A stretch of DNA of 37,735 nt, taken from contig CAKTIH010000004.1 of NCBI GenBank assembly GCA_934565615.1, forward strand, positions 1 to 37,735, in the 5' to 3' direction. The notes beneath the pieces were generated by a model. That model was not told the DNA's origin and ran no database searches. It was given only the letters and a program-made list of their open reading frames with translations. How positions within the stretch are numbered: the stretch's first letter is position 1; each line of letters starts with the position of its first letter. Position numbers and translations under genes: made by a program. The DNA is from an uncultured Oscillospiraceae bacterium. GTDB lineage: Bacteria; Bacillota; Clostridia; Oscillospirales; Oscillospiraceae. This document shows, piece after piece, positions 9,269 through 16,606 of this stretch.

Positions 9269-10576
9269 TTAGCCCACAAGGCCGAGTGCCTGAGGAATGC
9301 ACATGGACAGCCAAGGCACGTAGGTGATGAGGGTCAGGCAGATGAGAATAACTGCGAAGAACGGCAGCAGCATCTTGATGATCTGCTCGATCTTGACCTG
9401 ATGCACGCGGCAGCCGGCGAACAGGATAGCGCCGACAGGGGGAGTCAGGGTACCGACACAGAGGTTCATGACCATCATAAGGCCGAAGTGAACAGGGCTC
9501 ATGCCCCAGGTCTGCACTATGGGCAGGAAGATCGGGGTGAAGATCAGGACTGCGGGAGTCGGGTCCATGAAGCAGCCGACGATGAGCAGGATGATGTTCA
9601 TGATGAGCAGGATGACGTACTTGTTGGTGGTGAAGCCAAGGATCGCGCTTGCGACGAGTGCGGGGATGTGAGTGTAGCTCATGACGTAGCCCATGATGCC
9701 GGACACGCAGACGAGGTACTCAATGACCGCGGTGGTCTTGACGCTGCTCCAGATGACCTTGGGCAGATCCTTGACGGTGATGTTGCGGTAGATAAAGCTG
9801 AGGATCAGGGAGTAAAGAACTGCGATAGCGGAGCCCTCGGTCGCGGTGAAGATACCGCCGAGGATACCGCCGATAACGATGACGATCATCAGCAGGCTGG
9901 GGATGCCGTCCCACAGGGTCTTGAGGACGAACTTTGCGGTGTACTTTTCGGTGCTGACGTATCCGCGCTTCTTGGCCATGACGCCAGCGACGATCATGCA
10001 GCCGAGACCCCAGAGGATGCCGGGGATGTAGCCTGCCATGAACAGAGCCGCGATGGAAACGGAACCGGCGACGGTGGAGTAGACGATCATGATGTTGCTG
10101 GGCGGGATCATCATGCCGGTCGGGCCGGAGGCGATGTTGCAGACCGCTATGTATTCATCGGAGTAGCCATCTTCCTTCTCCATAGGTCCGAGGATGCCGC
10201 CCATTGCGACAGCCGCGGCAACGCCGGAGCCGGACATTGCGCCGAAGAGCATGTTAGCAACTATGTTGGTCTGAGCAAGTGCGCCGGGCAGACGGTGCGC
10301 AACGAGCTTTGCGCAACCGACGAGACGGCGGGCGATACCGCCGGTGTTCATGATGTTGCCGGCGAGCACGAAGAAGGGTATTGCCAGCAGCGAGAAGGAG
10401 TTGACGCTCTGGAACATCTTCTGTGCGGAGATGGTGAGGAAGCCCTGGTTCGGCATAATGATGAACAGAGCCGCGGCGCTGCCGAGACCGATGCTCAAGC
10501 CGATCGGGAAACCGAAAGCGAGAGTAACGAAGATAAGGGCGATCATTACGATGCCCGCAATGGCTGTAACTGTCAT
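9269..10576 (-). CDS. dctM: TRAP transporter large permease (DctM family)
   Basis: Membrane subunit of a tripartite ATP-independent periplasmic transporter, 435 residues with about 12-13 predicted membrane segments, the family norm. Typical blocks are GFPIGLSIGLGSAAAL at the N terminus, SLLAIPFFVLAGNIMNTGG, and the repeat-like FMDPTPAVLIFTPIFLPIV and LTPPVGAILFAGC. It uses the sodium or proton gradient to import a carboxylate delivered by DctP. It lies between dctQ and kduI with AGGAGG at its start. The substrate is probably an uronate or a 4-deoxy-ketouronate, inferred from context. Confidence 0.94.
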   Translation of the reverse strand: MTVTAIAGIVMIALIFVTLAFGFPIGLSIGLGSAAALFIIMPNQGFLTISAQKMFQSVNSFSLLAIPFFVLAGNIMNTGGIARRLVGCAKLVAHRLPGALAQTNIVANMLFGAMSGSGVAAAVAMGGILGPMEKEDGYSDEYIAVCNIASGPTGMMIPPSNIMIVYSTVAGSVSIAALFMAGYIPGILWGLGCMIVAGVMAKKRGYVSTEKYTAKFVLKTLWDGIPSLLMIVIVIGGILGGIFTATEGSAIAVLYSLILSFIYRNITVKDLPKVIWSSVKTTAVIEYLVCVSGIMGYVMSYTHIPALVASAILGFTTNKYVILLIMNIILLIVGCFMDPTPAVLIFTPIFLPIVQTWGMSPVHFGLMMVMNLCVGTLTPPVGAILFAGCRVHQVKIEQIIKMLLPFFAVILICLTLITYVPWLSMCIPQALGLVG

Positions 10577-10592
10577 TTCTGTCTACCTCCTG

Positions 10593-11114
10593 TCATGCGG
10601 TACCGGAGAGCTCATCGCCGTGGGTACGGGTGCCATGATTGTAGTTGTTGATGGCACGTGCGCAGTTGTAGACTGCGTAGTACAGAGTGATGACGCCGGT
10701 AAAGGGAACGGAGGCATACAGGATCGCCTTGGAAACATGCAGGGACGGGTCAACCTGGACAGCCTGCTTTGCGGTATAGAGCCAGCCGCCCCACACGCAG
10801 ATGAGAAGAATGAACGCGAACAGGAAAATGTTGGTGATGACCTCGACGATCATGTACATTTTCGGGGAGAACTTGTCCTTCAATATATCAATGGCAAGGT
10901 GCTCACGGCTGCCGTAGACGTAAGCGCTGCCAAACATAATCATCCAAACGAACAGGTACTGGGAGAGAGCTTCGGAAATTGCGCTGGGTGCATTGAACAC
11001 GTATCTTGCGATGACCTGGTAGCAGACCAGGACTGTCATAACGGCAAGGGTCGCGGTGCCGAGCACTTCGAGTATCTTGTCGACTATGAATTTTATTTTG
11101 TCGAATACTTTCAC
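10593..11114 (-). CDS. dctQ: TRAP transporter small permease (DctQ family)
   Basis: Small membrane subunit of the TRAP system, 173 residues with four hydrophobic segments: residues about 12-35, 48-66, 90-110 and 130-150. The segment LFVWMIMFGSAYVYGSREHL is typical of DctQ. A GTG start at 11114 is supported by AAGGAGG seven bases upstream. It forms the membrane complex with DctM. The gene follows dctP, with a hairpin in the gap that may lower expression of the permeases relative to the binding protein. Confidence 0.92.
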   Translation of the reverse strand: MKVFDKIKFIVDKILEVLGTATLAVMTVLVCYQVIARYVFNAPSAISEALSQYLFVWMIMFGSAYVYGSREHLAIDILKDKFSPKMYMIVEVITNIFLFAFILLICVWGGWLYTAKQAVQVDPSLHVSKAILYASVPFTGVITLYYAVYNCARAINNYNHGTRTHGDELSGTA

Positions 11115-11141
11115 GGAGTGGCCTCCTTCTGACTTTTTAAA

Positions 11142-11170
11142 AACGGCCCACAGACGTGCTGCGGGCCGTT
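11142..11170 (-). terminator. Hairpin between dctP and dctQ
   Basis: AACGGCCCACAG and CTGCGGGCCGTT pair with one mismatch. On the minus strand the stem is followed by TTTTTAAAAAG. It would act as a leaky terminator or 3' stabiliser so that DctP is made in excess over DctQ and DctM. Confidence 0.7.
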
Positions 11171-11210
11171 ATAACGCGGGAACTAAATATTATAAGTAGT
11201 GGTCTGCTGC

Positions 11211-12293
11211 TTAGCGCTCGGAAACGATCGCTTCGTAAACAGCCTTGGTCATGTCGGTGCGGTTAGCAACGTCATTGATCAGATCCTGGCAGAGAGCCTG
11301 GAAAGCGGGGACATCAGCGTCGGAGAAGATAACGCCCTTCTCAGCAGCCTTTGCCTCGTAGTCGGAGCGGAGCTCTGCGCAGAGGTTGAACATGTAAGCG
11401 ATGGACTCGGATGCGCACTTCTTGAGGGCTTCCTGATCCTCAGCGGACATGGAGTCGAACACCTTTGCGTTGATGCACAGCTCATCGGGGATCATGAGGT
11501 GGCCGGTTCTGTTGTAGTAAGGAGCAACTTCGTACTGAACGAGGTCGACGTAGGTGATGATGTTGTTCTCAGCACCGTCGAGGGTACCGGTCTGGATCGC
11601 GGAGTAAACGTCGCCCTGTGCCATTGCAACACCAACGCCGCCCATAGCGTTCATCATAGCGATGCAGGTGTCAGAACCCATAACGCGGATCTTCATGCCG
11701 GCGAGCTCTTCAGGAGTGGTGACAGCCTTGTCACGGGTGTAGAGGTTACGTGCGCCGAGGGAGTAAGCGGAGAGAACGACGAAGCCGTGGTCACGAGTGG
11801 TGGCGAACAGGTCATCCAGCTTGCCGGACTCGAAAACCTTCTGCTGGTGCTCGATGCTGTCGTAAACGTAAGGAGTGCCGAGTATAGCGAAGTCAGGAAC
11901 GTAGGTCTCGATGATGGAGTTTGCAACGAGGGTCATGTCGAGAGCGTCCATAGTGCACTGCTCGAGGGTCTGCTGCTGGTCGCCGAGCTGAGCATCGGGA
12001 TAAACTTCGATGGAGTAACGGCCCTCGGTGGCGTCATACAGATCGTCGCTGAGCTTCTGAAGGGTCTTTGCTTCAGGATTCTCGATGGTCTGGTTGAATG
12101 CGCACTTCAGAACGGTCTGGCCGACCTTTGCGCCGTCGGTTGCTGCGGCGTCAGCAGGAGCTGCATCGGTAGCAGTGGTGGTGTCTGCTGCGGGAGCGCT
12201 GGTAGCAGGCGCTGCGGACTGGCCGCATGCGCACAGTGCGAATACCATGCACAGTGCGAGGAGCATTGCGAGAACAGATTTGACGTTTTTCAT
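11211..12293 (-). CDS. dctP: TRAP transporter solute-binding lipoprotein (DctP family)
   Basis: Extracytoplasmic binding protein of 360 residues, anchored as a lipoprotein: MKNVKSVLAMLLALCMVFALCAC with the lipobox cysteine at 23. A low-complexity Ala/Thr/Asp linker (about 24-55) precedes the folded domain. DctP-family blocks include EVYPDAQLGDQQQTLEQ, YVYDSIEHQQKVF, MKIRVMGSDTC with the conserved arginine that binds the substrate carboxylate, and AMAQGDVYSAIQTGTLDGAENN. I choose the start at 12293 because GGAGGAAAG precedes it; the frame extends 57 bases further upstream without support. First gene of the TRAP-kduI operon. Confidence 0.94.
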   Translation of the reverse strand: MKNVKSVLAMLLALCMVFALCACGQSAAPATSAPAADTTTATDAAPADAAATDGAKVGQTVLKCAFNQTIENPEAKTLQKLSDDLYDATEGRYSIEVYPDAQLGDQQQTLEQCTMDALDMTLVANSIIETYVPDFAILGTPYVYDSIEHQQKVFESGKLDDLFATTRDHGFVVLSAYSLGARNLYTRDKAVTTPEELAGMKIRVMGSDTCIAMMNAMGGVGVAMAQGDVYSAIQTGTLDGAENNIITYVDLVQYEVAPYYNRTGHLMIPDELCINAKVFDSMSAEDQEALKKCASESIAYMFNLCAELRSDYEAKAAEKGVIFSDADVPAFQALCQDLINDVANRTDMTKAVYEAIVSER

Positions 12294-12453
12294 TATCTTT
12301 CCTCCATAATGAATTTTATATACAGGCAGATCTCTCTGCCGGTAACACAAGTAGATTTTTTGCGCGAGAGCGGTGTTAAGATTCCGTTAACCCCGACAAG
12401 GTTTTCGACAAGGTTCACCAAAAACATGTCTGTTTCGTCAAGATAACGGTTTC

Positions 12454-12467
12454 GTAAACCGGTTTAT
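12454..12467. promoter_or_regulatory. LacI-type operator upstream of the TRAP-kduI operon
   Basis: GTAAACCGGTTTAT, centred on CCGG, agrees with the other three sites and lies just upstream of the putative -35 of dctP. A degenerate second half-site (AACGGTTTC) is at 12445-12453. Confidence 0.68.
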
Positions 12468-12478
12468 AAAAAGGGCCT

Positions 12479-12510
12479 AAAATAATTCCCCATAAGCGAG
12501 GAATTATTTT
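12479..12510 (-). terminator. AT-rich hairpin, probable lacI terminator
   Basis: AAAATAATTCC and GGAATTATTTT pair perfectly around a 10-base loop. On the minus strand it ends in ATTATTTT. It is 76 bp beyond the lacI stop. Confidence 0.6.
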
Positions 12511-12585
12511 CACCTTTCAAACAGCATCACATCATGAAATGATGTGGAAACGGCCGGCCGTTTCGGAAGTTTCTGATTTTCTTTT

Positions 12586-13626
12586 TTATTTATTTGCCTT
12601 GCCGGCGGTGGTGGATTCTCTTATAATAATAGAGGACGGAACTATTTCCTCTGCGGGAGGTTCGGCTGAGCTTCCGTTTATTCTATCGAGCAGGAGCCTT
12701 GCCGCTCTCGCTCCGATCTCGCCCGTGCTGAGCGCCACCGCAGTTATCCCGGGGTCTGCGATCTGAAGCCAGTCCCAATCGTCAAAGGTGCACAAGCCAA
12801 GCTCCGCGCCTGCCTTAACGCCCAAGAACTTCATCGCCGTAAGGATACGCTGGGTCGTCGTGCCGTTGGCGGAAAGCACCGCTACGCGCTCGCCCTCGTG
12901 CTTTCCGAGGAAATCACGCAGGCTGTCAACGCAGCTATTGGGATGCTCGCAGTCTATCTCGTATATCTCCGGTGCCGCGCCGTTCTCTATGACGGTCTCG
13001 GCATAGCCCTTGCATCTGAGCTCTCTAGGAGCTATCCTTGCTATCGTTTCTGAGAAGAAGGCCACATGCTTATAGCCTTGGGAAAGGAGCAGGCGAGTGC
13101 ACTCTGCCGCGTTTTCCCGATTGCGGCTGCATACCGTGTCGATAAGCCCCGGCTCCATCAGCGGCCTGTCCGCGAGCACCAGAGGGATGCCGCGACCCTG
13201 AAGCTCAAGCAGGTATTCATCGTTACTGCCGCAGGTGTTGACGATAAGCCCGTCCACCCGGTTATCAAGGAAGCCCCGAAGAGCTCTCTTCTCACGGCGG
13301 GCGCTTTCGCGGCTGTCGGCAAACAGCACCTGATAGCCCGATTCCTCGCACACCGAGGTGATACCTTTGAGCAGGAGCGCCGAGAAGGGACTGCTGACGT
13401 CTCCGATAACGCAGCCGATAAGCATCGTCCTGCTGGACTTGAGCCGCTGCGCCGAACGGTCGGGGTGATAGTTGAGCGCCGAGACCGCCGCCGAGATCTT
13501 CTCCTTAGTCTCCGCCGACATGTTCTCATACTTGCCGTTGAGGAAGCGCGAGATCGTCGTCTTAGAAACTCCGCAGTAGCTTGCGACCTGATTTATAGTA
13601 ACTTTCTTTTCTGATTGAGCGTCCAT
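12586..13626 (-). CDS. LacI/GalR-family regulator of the uronate genes (KdgR-like role)
   Basis: Repressor of 346 residues. The N-terminal helix-turn-helix (about 9-30) reads VTINQVASYCGVSKTTISRF, followed by the hinge helix YHPDRSAQRLKSSRT and a type I periplasmic-binding-like effector domain with blocks IGCVIGDVSSPFSALLLKGI, NRVDGLIVN and FDDWDWLQIADPGITAV. It is immediately upstream of the TRAP operon and faces the same way. An AAACCGGTT operator 56 bp upstream of its start suggests autoregulation. The role matches Bacillus KdgR (also LacI family), whose effector is a ketodeoxygluconate-type intermediate; effector and targets here are inferred. No strong RBS is visible before the ATG. Confidence 0.9.
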   Translation of the reverse strand: MDAQSEKKVTINQVASYCGVSKTTISRFLNGKYENMSAETKEKISAAVSALNYHPDRSAQRLKSSRTMLIGCVIGDVSSPFSALLLKGITSVCEESGYQVLFADSRESARREKRALRGFLDNRVDGLIVNTCGSNDEYLLELQGRGIPLVLADRPLMEPGLIDTVCSRNRENAAECTRLLLSQGYKHVAFFSETIARIAPRELRCKGYAETVIENGAAPEIYEIDCEHPNSCVDSLRDFLGKHEGERVAVLSANGTTTQRILTAMKFLGVKAGAELGLCTFDDWDWLQIADPGITAVALSTGEIGARAARLLLDRINGSSAEPPAEEIVPSSIIIRESTTAGKANK

Positions 13627-13681
13627 TGTTTACCACTAAATTAACAATTCTGTAATAAGTTTAGCATCAGGTTTTCGTTTT

Positions 13682-13695
13682 GTCAACCGGTTTCC
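13682..13695. promoter_or_regulatory. LacI-type operator upstream of lacI
   Basis: GTCAACCGGTTTCC, read on the minus strand as GGAAACCGGTTGAC, is a CCGG-centred near-palindrome like those at 5486, 7647 and 12454. It is 56 bp upstream of the lacI start, in line with autoregulation. Confidence 0.6.
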
Positions 13696-13865
13696 AAGCA
13701 TCTTGGTGACGTGATACTGTACAGAATTTTCACCTCATTTTGCAGCACTTTCCACAAACGGCGTGTTTTGACCCCGTTTTTGCGCCTCAAAAGTCAAAAC
13801 CTTCCGCAGCGGTGAAACAATCTCCGCCGCCGCGCGTCATATCCGGCATGGGCAGAATTCTTTCC

Positions 13866-13894
13866 TTGTTTTTCGCTGCATATATTGATATAAT
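13866..13894 (+). promoter_or_regulatory. Sigma-A-type promoter of the glycan operon
   Basis: TTGTTT (13866-13871) and TATAAT (13889-13894) are separated by exactly 17 bases. The start of rffA is about 70 bp downstream. Confidence 0.7.
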
Positions 13895-13964
13895 ATACTG
13901 TAATTAACCTGGAACAGTTTGCCAAATTCACGCTTCCATCAATTGATGGTAAGGAGGAAAAAAT

Positions 13965-15095
13965 ATGATAAGCTTCAACGTGCCTCCCTGCACCGGGAAC
14001 GAAATGAAATATATCGAGCAGGCCATCGCCTCGCACAAGATCTGCGGCGACGGCAGCTTCACCAAGAAGTGCAACGCATGGCTCGAACAGCGCTTTGACG
14101 CGAAGAAGGTGCTCCTCACCACCAGCGGCAGCACCGCCCTTGACATGGCGGCGCTCCTGTGCGGCCTTGAGCCGGGAGACGAGGTCATCCTCCCGAGCTT
14201 CACCTTCTCCAGCACCGCGAACTCCTTCGTCCTCGCCGGGGCAAAGCTCGTGTTTGTTGACATCCGCCCGGACACGATGAACATTGACGAGACTCTTATC
14301 GAGCGCGCCATCACCGAGAAGACGAAGGTCATCTGCGTCATGCACTATGCCGGCGTCGCCTGTGAGATGGACACGGTAATGGACATTGCCCGCCGCCACA
14401 AGCTGCTGGTCGTTGAGGACGCGGCGCAGGGCATTATGGCAAGCTACAAGGGCAAGGCCCTCGGCACGATCGGCGACTTCGGCTGCTATTCCTTCCATGA
14501 GACGAAGAACTATTCCATGGGCGAGGGCGGCGCCATCGTCATAAATAACCCCGATTATATCGAGCAGGCCGAGATACTGCGCGAAAAGGGTACCAACCGC
14601 GCCAAGTTCTTCCGCGGTCAGGTCGATAAGTACACCTGGGTCGGCTTCGGCGACAGCTATCTTCCGAGCGAGCTGAACGCGGCCTACCTCTGGGCACAGC
14701 TCGAAATGGCGGATGAGATAAATAATGACCGTCTGCATAGCTGGCGCGAGTATGACAAGGCCTTCAAGCCCCTTGAGGCTGAAGGCAAGCTCTGCCTGCC
14801 CACGGTTCCCGACGGCTGCGTACACAACGCGCATATGTATTATATCAAGTGCAGGGACCTTGCCGAGCGCACCGCACTCATAAGCTTCCTGAAGGAGCAC
14901 GATATCCTTGCCGTGTTCCACTATGTTCCGCTGCACTCCGCCCCCGCCGGTGAGCGCTTCGGCCGCTTTGACGGCGAGGATAAATACACCACCGCTGAGT
15001 CCGACAGGCTCCTGCGCCTGCCGATGTACTATGGCCTGACCGCCGAGGACCGCGGCCGCGTCATCGCAGCGGTCAAAGAGTTTTACGGTGAGTGA
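13965..15095 (+). CDS. rffA: dTDP-4-amino-4,6-dideoxygalactose transaminase (RffA/WecE, DegT/DnrJ family)
   Basis: PLP-dependent aminotransferase making a dTDP-4-amino-4,6-dideoxyhexose from the 4-keto-6-deoxy sugar with glutamate as donor. The 376 residues align by eye with E. coli WecE almost end to end: the N-terminal block KICGDGSFTKKCNAWLEQRF, VVEDAAQGIMASYKG with Asp152, the Schiff-base Lys181 in FHETKNY, REKGTNRAKFFRGQVDKYTW, and HYVPLHSAPAGERFG. RBS AAGGAGG precedes the ATG. It is the first gene of an eight-gene operon. The dTDP-sugar precursor enzymes (RmlA/RmlB type) are not in the window. Confidence 0.95.
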   Translation: MISFNVPPCTGNEMKYIEQAIASHKICGDGSFTKKCNAWLEQRFDAKKVLLTTSGSTALDMAALLCGLEPGDEVILPSFTFSSTANSFVLAGAKLVFVDIRPDTMNIDETLIERAITEKTKVICVMHYAGVACEMDTVMDIARRHKLLVVEDAAQGIMASYKGKALGTIGDFGCYSFHETKNYSMGEGGAIVINNPDYIEQAEILREKGTNRAKFFRGQVDKYTWVGFGDSYLPSELNAAYLWAQLEMADEINNDRLHSWREYDKAFKPLEAEGKLCLPTVPDGCVHNAHMYYIKCRDLAERTALISFLKEHDILAVFHYVPLHSAPAGERFGRFDGEDKYTTAESDRLLRLPMYYGLTAEDRGRVIAAVKEFYGE

Positions 15096-15098
15096 GCC

Positions 15099-15653
15099 AT
15101 GATCTCATTTAAGCCCTGCGACCTGCCGGTCATCACCGGCGACAAGGTCACGCTCCGCCCCATAACAGACGCCGATACCGACCTCATCGTCCGCTGGCGC
15201 AACGATCCCGCCGTGGAGCAGTTCTTCATCTTCCGCGAGCCATTCACGCCGGAGATGCACCGCAATTGGCTGCGGACAAAGGTCGAGACGGGAAAGGTCA
15301 TCCAGTATATCATTGTCGATAACTCGGACGGCAAGAGCGTCGGCAGCGTGTATTTCCGGGATATCGACCCGGCAAATGACAGCGCGGAATACGGCATTTT
15401 CATCGGTGAGGCCAGCGCCCGTCACCGCGGCATCGGCACAGTCACAGCCCGCATGTTTGTCGATTTCGGGCTCAACACCCTGCACCTGCACAGGATCAGC
15501 CTGCGCGTCATCGGCGGAAACGACGTCGCCCGCCGCAGCTATGAAAAGGCCGGCTTTGCGACCGAGGGCGTTTTCCGCGACATGGTCAAGCTTGACGGAG
15601 AGTTCCGCGACGTTGTGTTCATGTCCATACTCTCGGAAAGGAGCGGCAAATGA
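15099..15653 (+). CDS. GNAT-family N-acetyltransferase
   Basis: Acetyl-CoA-dependent acetyltransferase of 184 residues, RimJ/RimL-like subfamily. The N-terminal block GDKVTLRPITDADTDLIVRWRND is followed by the acetyl-CoA loop region GEASARHRGIGTVTARM (R/Q-x-x-G-x-G/A type) and the C-terminal NDVARRSYEKAGFATEG. Beginning 3 bp after rffA, it probably acetylates the 4-amino group of the dTDP-sugar, analogous to WecD or other sugar N-acetyltransferases. That substrate is inferred from position only. The stop overlaps the start of the next gene (ATGA). Confidence 0.88.
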   Translation: MISFKPCDLPVITGDKVTLRPITDADTDLIVRWRNDPAVEQFFIFREPFTPEMHRNWLRTKVETGKVIQYIIVDNSDGKSVGSVYFRDIDPANDSAEYGIFIGEASARHRGIGTVTARMFVDFGLNTLHLHRISLRVIGGNDVARRSYEKAGFATEGVFRDMVKLDGEFRDVVFMSILSERSGK

Positions 15654-16591
15654 AAAAGGTTTCTTTCGTGATCCCCTGCTACCGCTCCGCGAACACGATA
15701 GGCGTCGTTGTCGACGAGATACGTGATACTATGCCCACGCTCCCGGAGTATGATTATGAGATAATTCTGGTCAACGACTGCTCCCCGGATAATACCCTTG
15801 AAGTCATCTCCGCGCTCGTGCGCTCCGACAGCCGCATTACCGCCGTCGACCTCGCGAAGAACTTCGGCCAGCACGCGGCACTCATGTCGGGCATAAGCCA
15901 CAGCGCGGGGGACTTTGTTGTCTGCCTTGATGACGACGGCCAGACCCCTGCAAACGAGGTCGGCAAGCTCCTCGCGCGCCTTGAGCAGGACGACTGCGAC
16001 GTCGCTATGGCCTCGTATGAGCATAAGCAGCATTCAGCCTTCCGCAATTTCGGCACGAAGCTCAATAACCGCATGACCGAGATCATGCTCGGCAAGCCCC
16101 GCGACCTGAGTATGACGAGCTATTTTGCAATAAAACGCTTTATCGTCGACGAAATGCTCAAGTATAAAAACTGCTTCCCGTATCTGGACGGGCTCATTCT
16201 GCGCTGCACACGCAGGATCCGCACTGTTCCGGTGCAGCACCGCGCGCGCATGGAGGGTTCCTCCGGTTATACTCTCGGCAAGCTCTTCGCACTGTGGATG
16301 GACGGCTTCACGGCCTTTTCCGTCAAGCCCCTGAGACTGGCAAGCATATTCGGCGCGTTCACCGCCTTCGCCGGGTTTATCTATACTATCGTAATTATAA
16401 TCAAGCACTTCATTTACAGCGATATCCCCATGGGCTGGAGCTCCACTATGGCTCTCCAGCTTATCCTCGGCGGCGTGATCCTGCTGGTTTTAGGTCTCGT
16501 CGGCGAGTATATCGGGCGCATCTATATGTGCATCAACGCCGCTCCCCAGTATGTGGAGCGCAGCGTGATACGCCGCGGGGACGGCGAATAA
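15650..16591 (+). CDS. Family 2 glycosyltransferase with two C-terminal membrane helices (ArnC/GtrB-like), copy 1
   Basis: Predicted polyprenyl-phosphate sugar transferase of 313 residues. The GT-A fold starts VSFVIPCYRSANTIG, with the nucleotide/metal region LDDDGQTPANEVGKLL near residue 90 in place of the common DADLQ/DxD. Two strong membrane helices lie at about 228-252 and 265-290, ending GEYIGRIYMCINAAPQY as in dolichol-phosphate-mannose-synthase-like enzymes. It would move the amino sugar from its nucleotide to undecaprenyl phosphate on the inner face of the membrane. It is very similar throughout to the gene at 19723. RBS AAAGGAG. Confidence 0.88.
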   Translation: MKKVSFVIPCYRSANTIGVVVDEIRDTMPTLPEYDYEIILVNDCSPDNTLEVISALVRSDSRITAVDLAKNFGQHAALMSGISHSAGDFVVCLDDDGQTPANEVGKLLARLEQDDCDVAMASYEHKQHSAFRNFGTKLNNRMTEIMLGKPRDLSMTSYFAIKRFIVDEMLKYKNCFPYLDGLILRCTRRIRTVPVQHRARMEGSSGYTLGKLFALWMDGFTAFSVKPLRLASIFGAFTAFAGFIYTIVIIIKHFIYSDIPMGWSSTMALQLILGGVILLVLGLVGEYIGRIYMCINAAPQYVERSVIRRGDGE

Positions 16592-16606
16592 AACCGGAGA
16601 GCTCAC

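Larger units (their letters stand above)
12294..12585. promoter_or_regulatory. lacI-dctP intergenic region with operator and palindromes
   Basis: This 292-bp stretch holds no gene. From right to left it contains the lacI 3' flank with three inverted repeats (12547-12564, 12528-12546, 12479-12510), a LacI-type operator (12454-12467), the dctP promoter area with minus-strand TTGACG at 12436-12441, and the dctP leader. No second open frame is convincing. Confidence 0.6.
13627..13964. promoter_or_regulatory. lacI / rffA divergent intergenic region
   Basis: 338 bp without a gene. It contains the lacI operator (13682-13695), a poorly structured middle, a good sigma-A promoter for the glycan operon (13866-13894), a perfect 14-base palindrome CCATCAATTGATGG (13936-13949) and the RBS AAGGAGG of rffA. 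Confidence 0.6.

Noticed and set aside
9230..10651. 473-codon plus-strand frame opposite dctM
   Set aside because: Highly acidic, His/Asp-rich translation without motifs. The opposite strand encodes a complete TRAP permease with an RBS.
12294..12360. N-terminal extension of dctP upstream of 12293
   Set aside because: The extra 19 codons precede the signal peptide and the GGAGG site, so translation starts at 12293.
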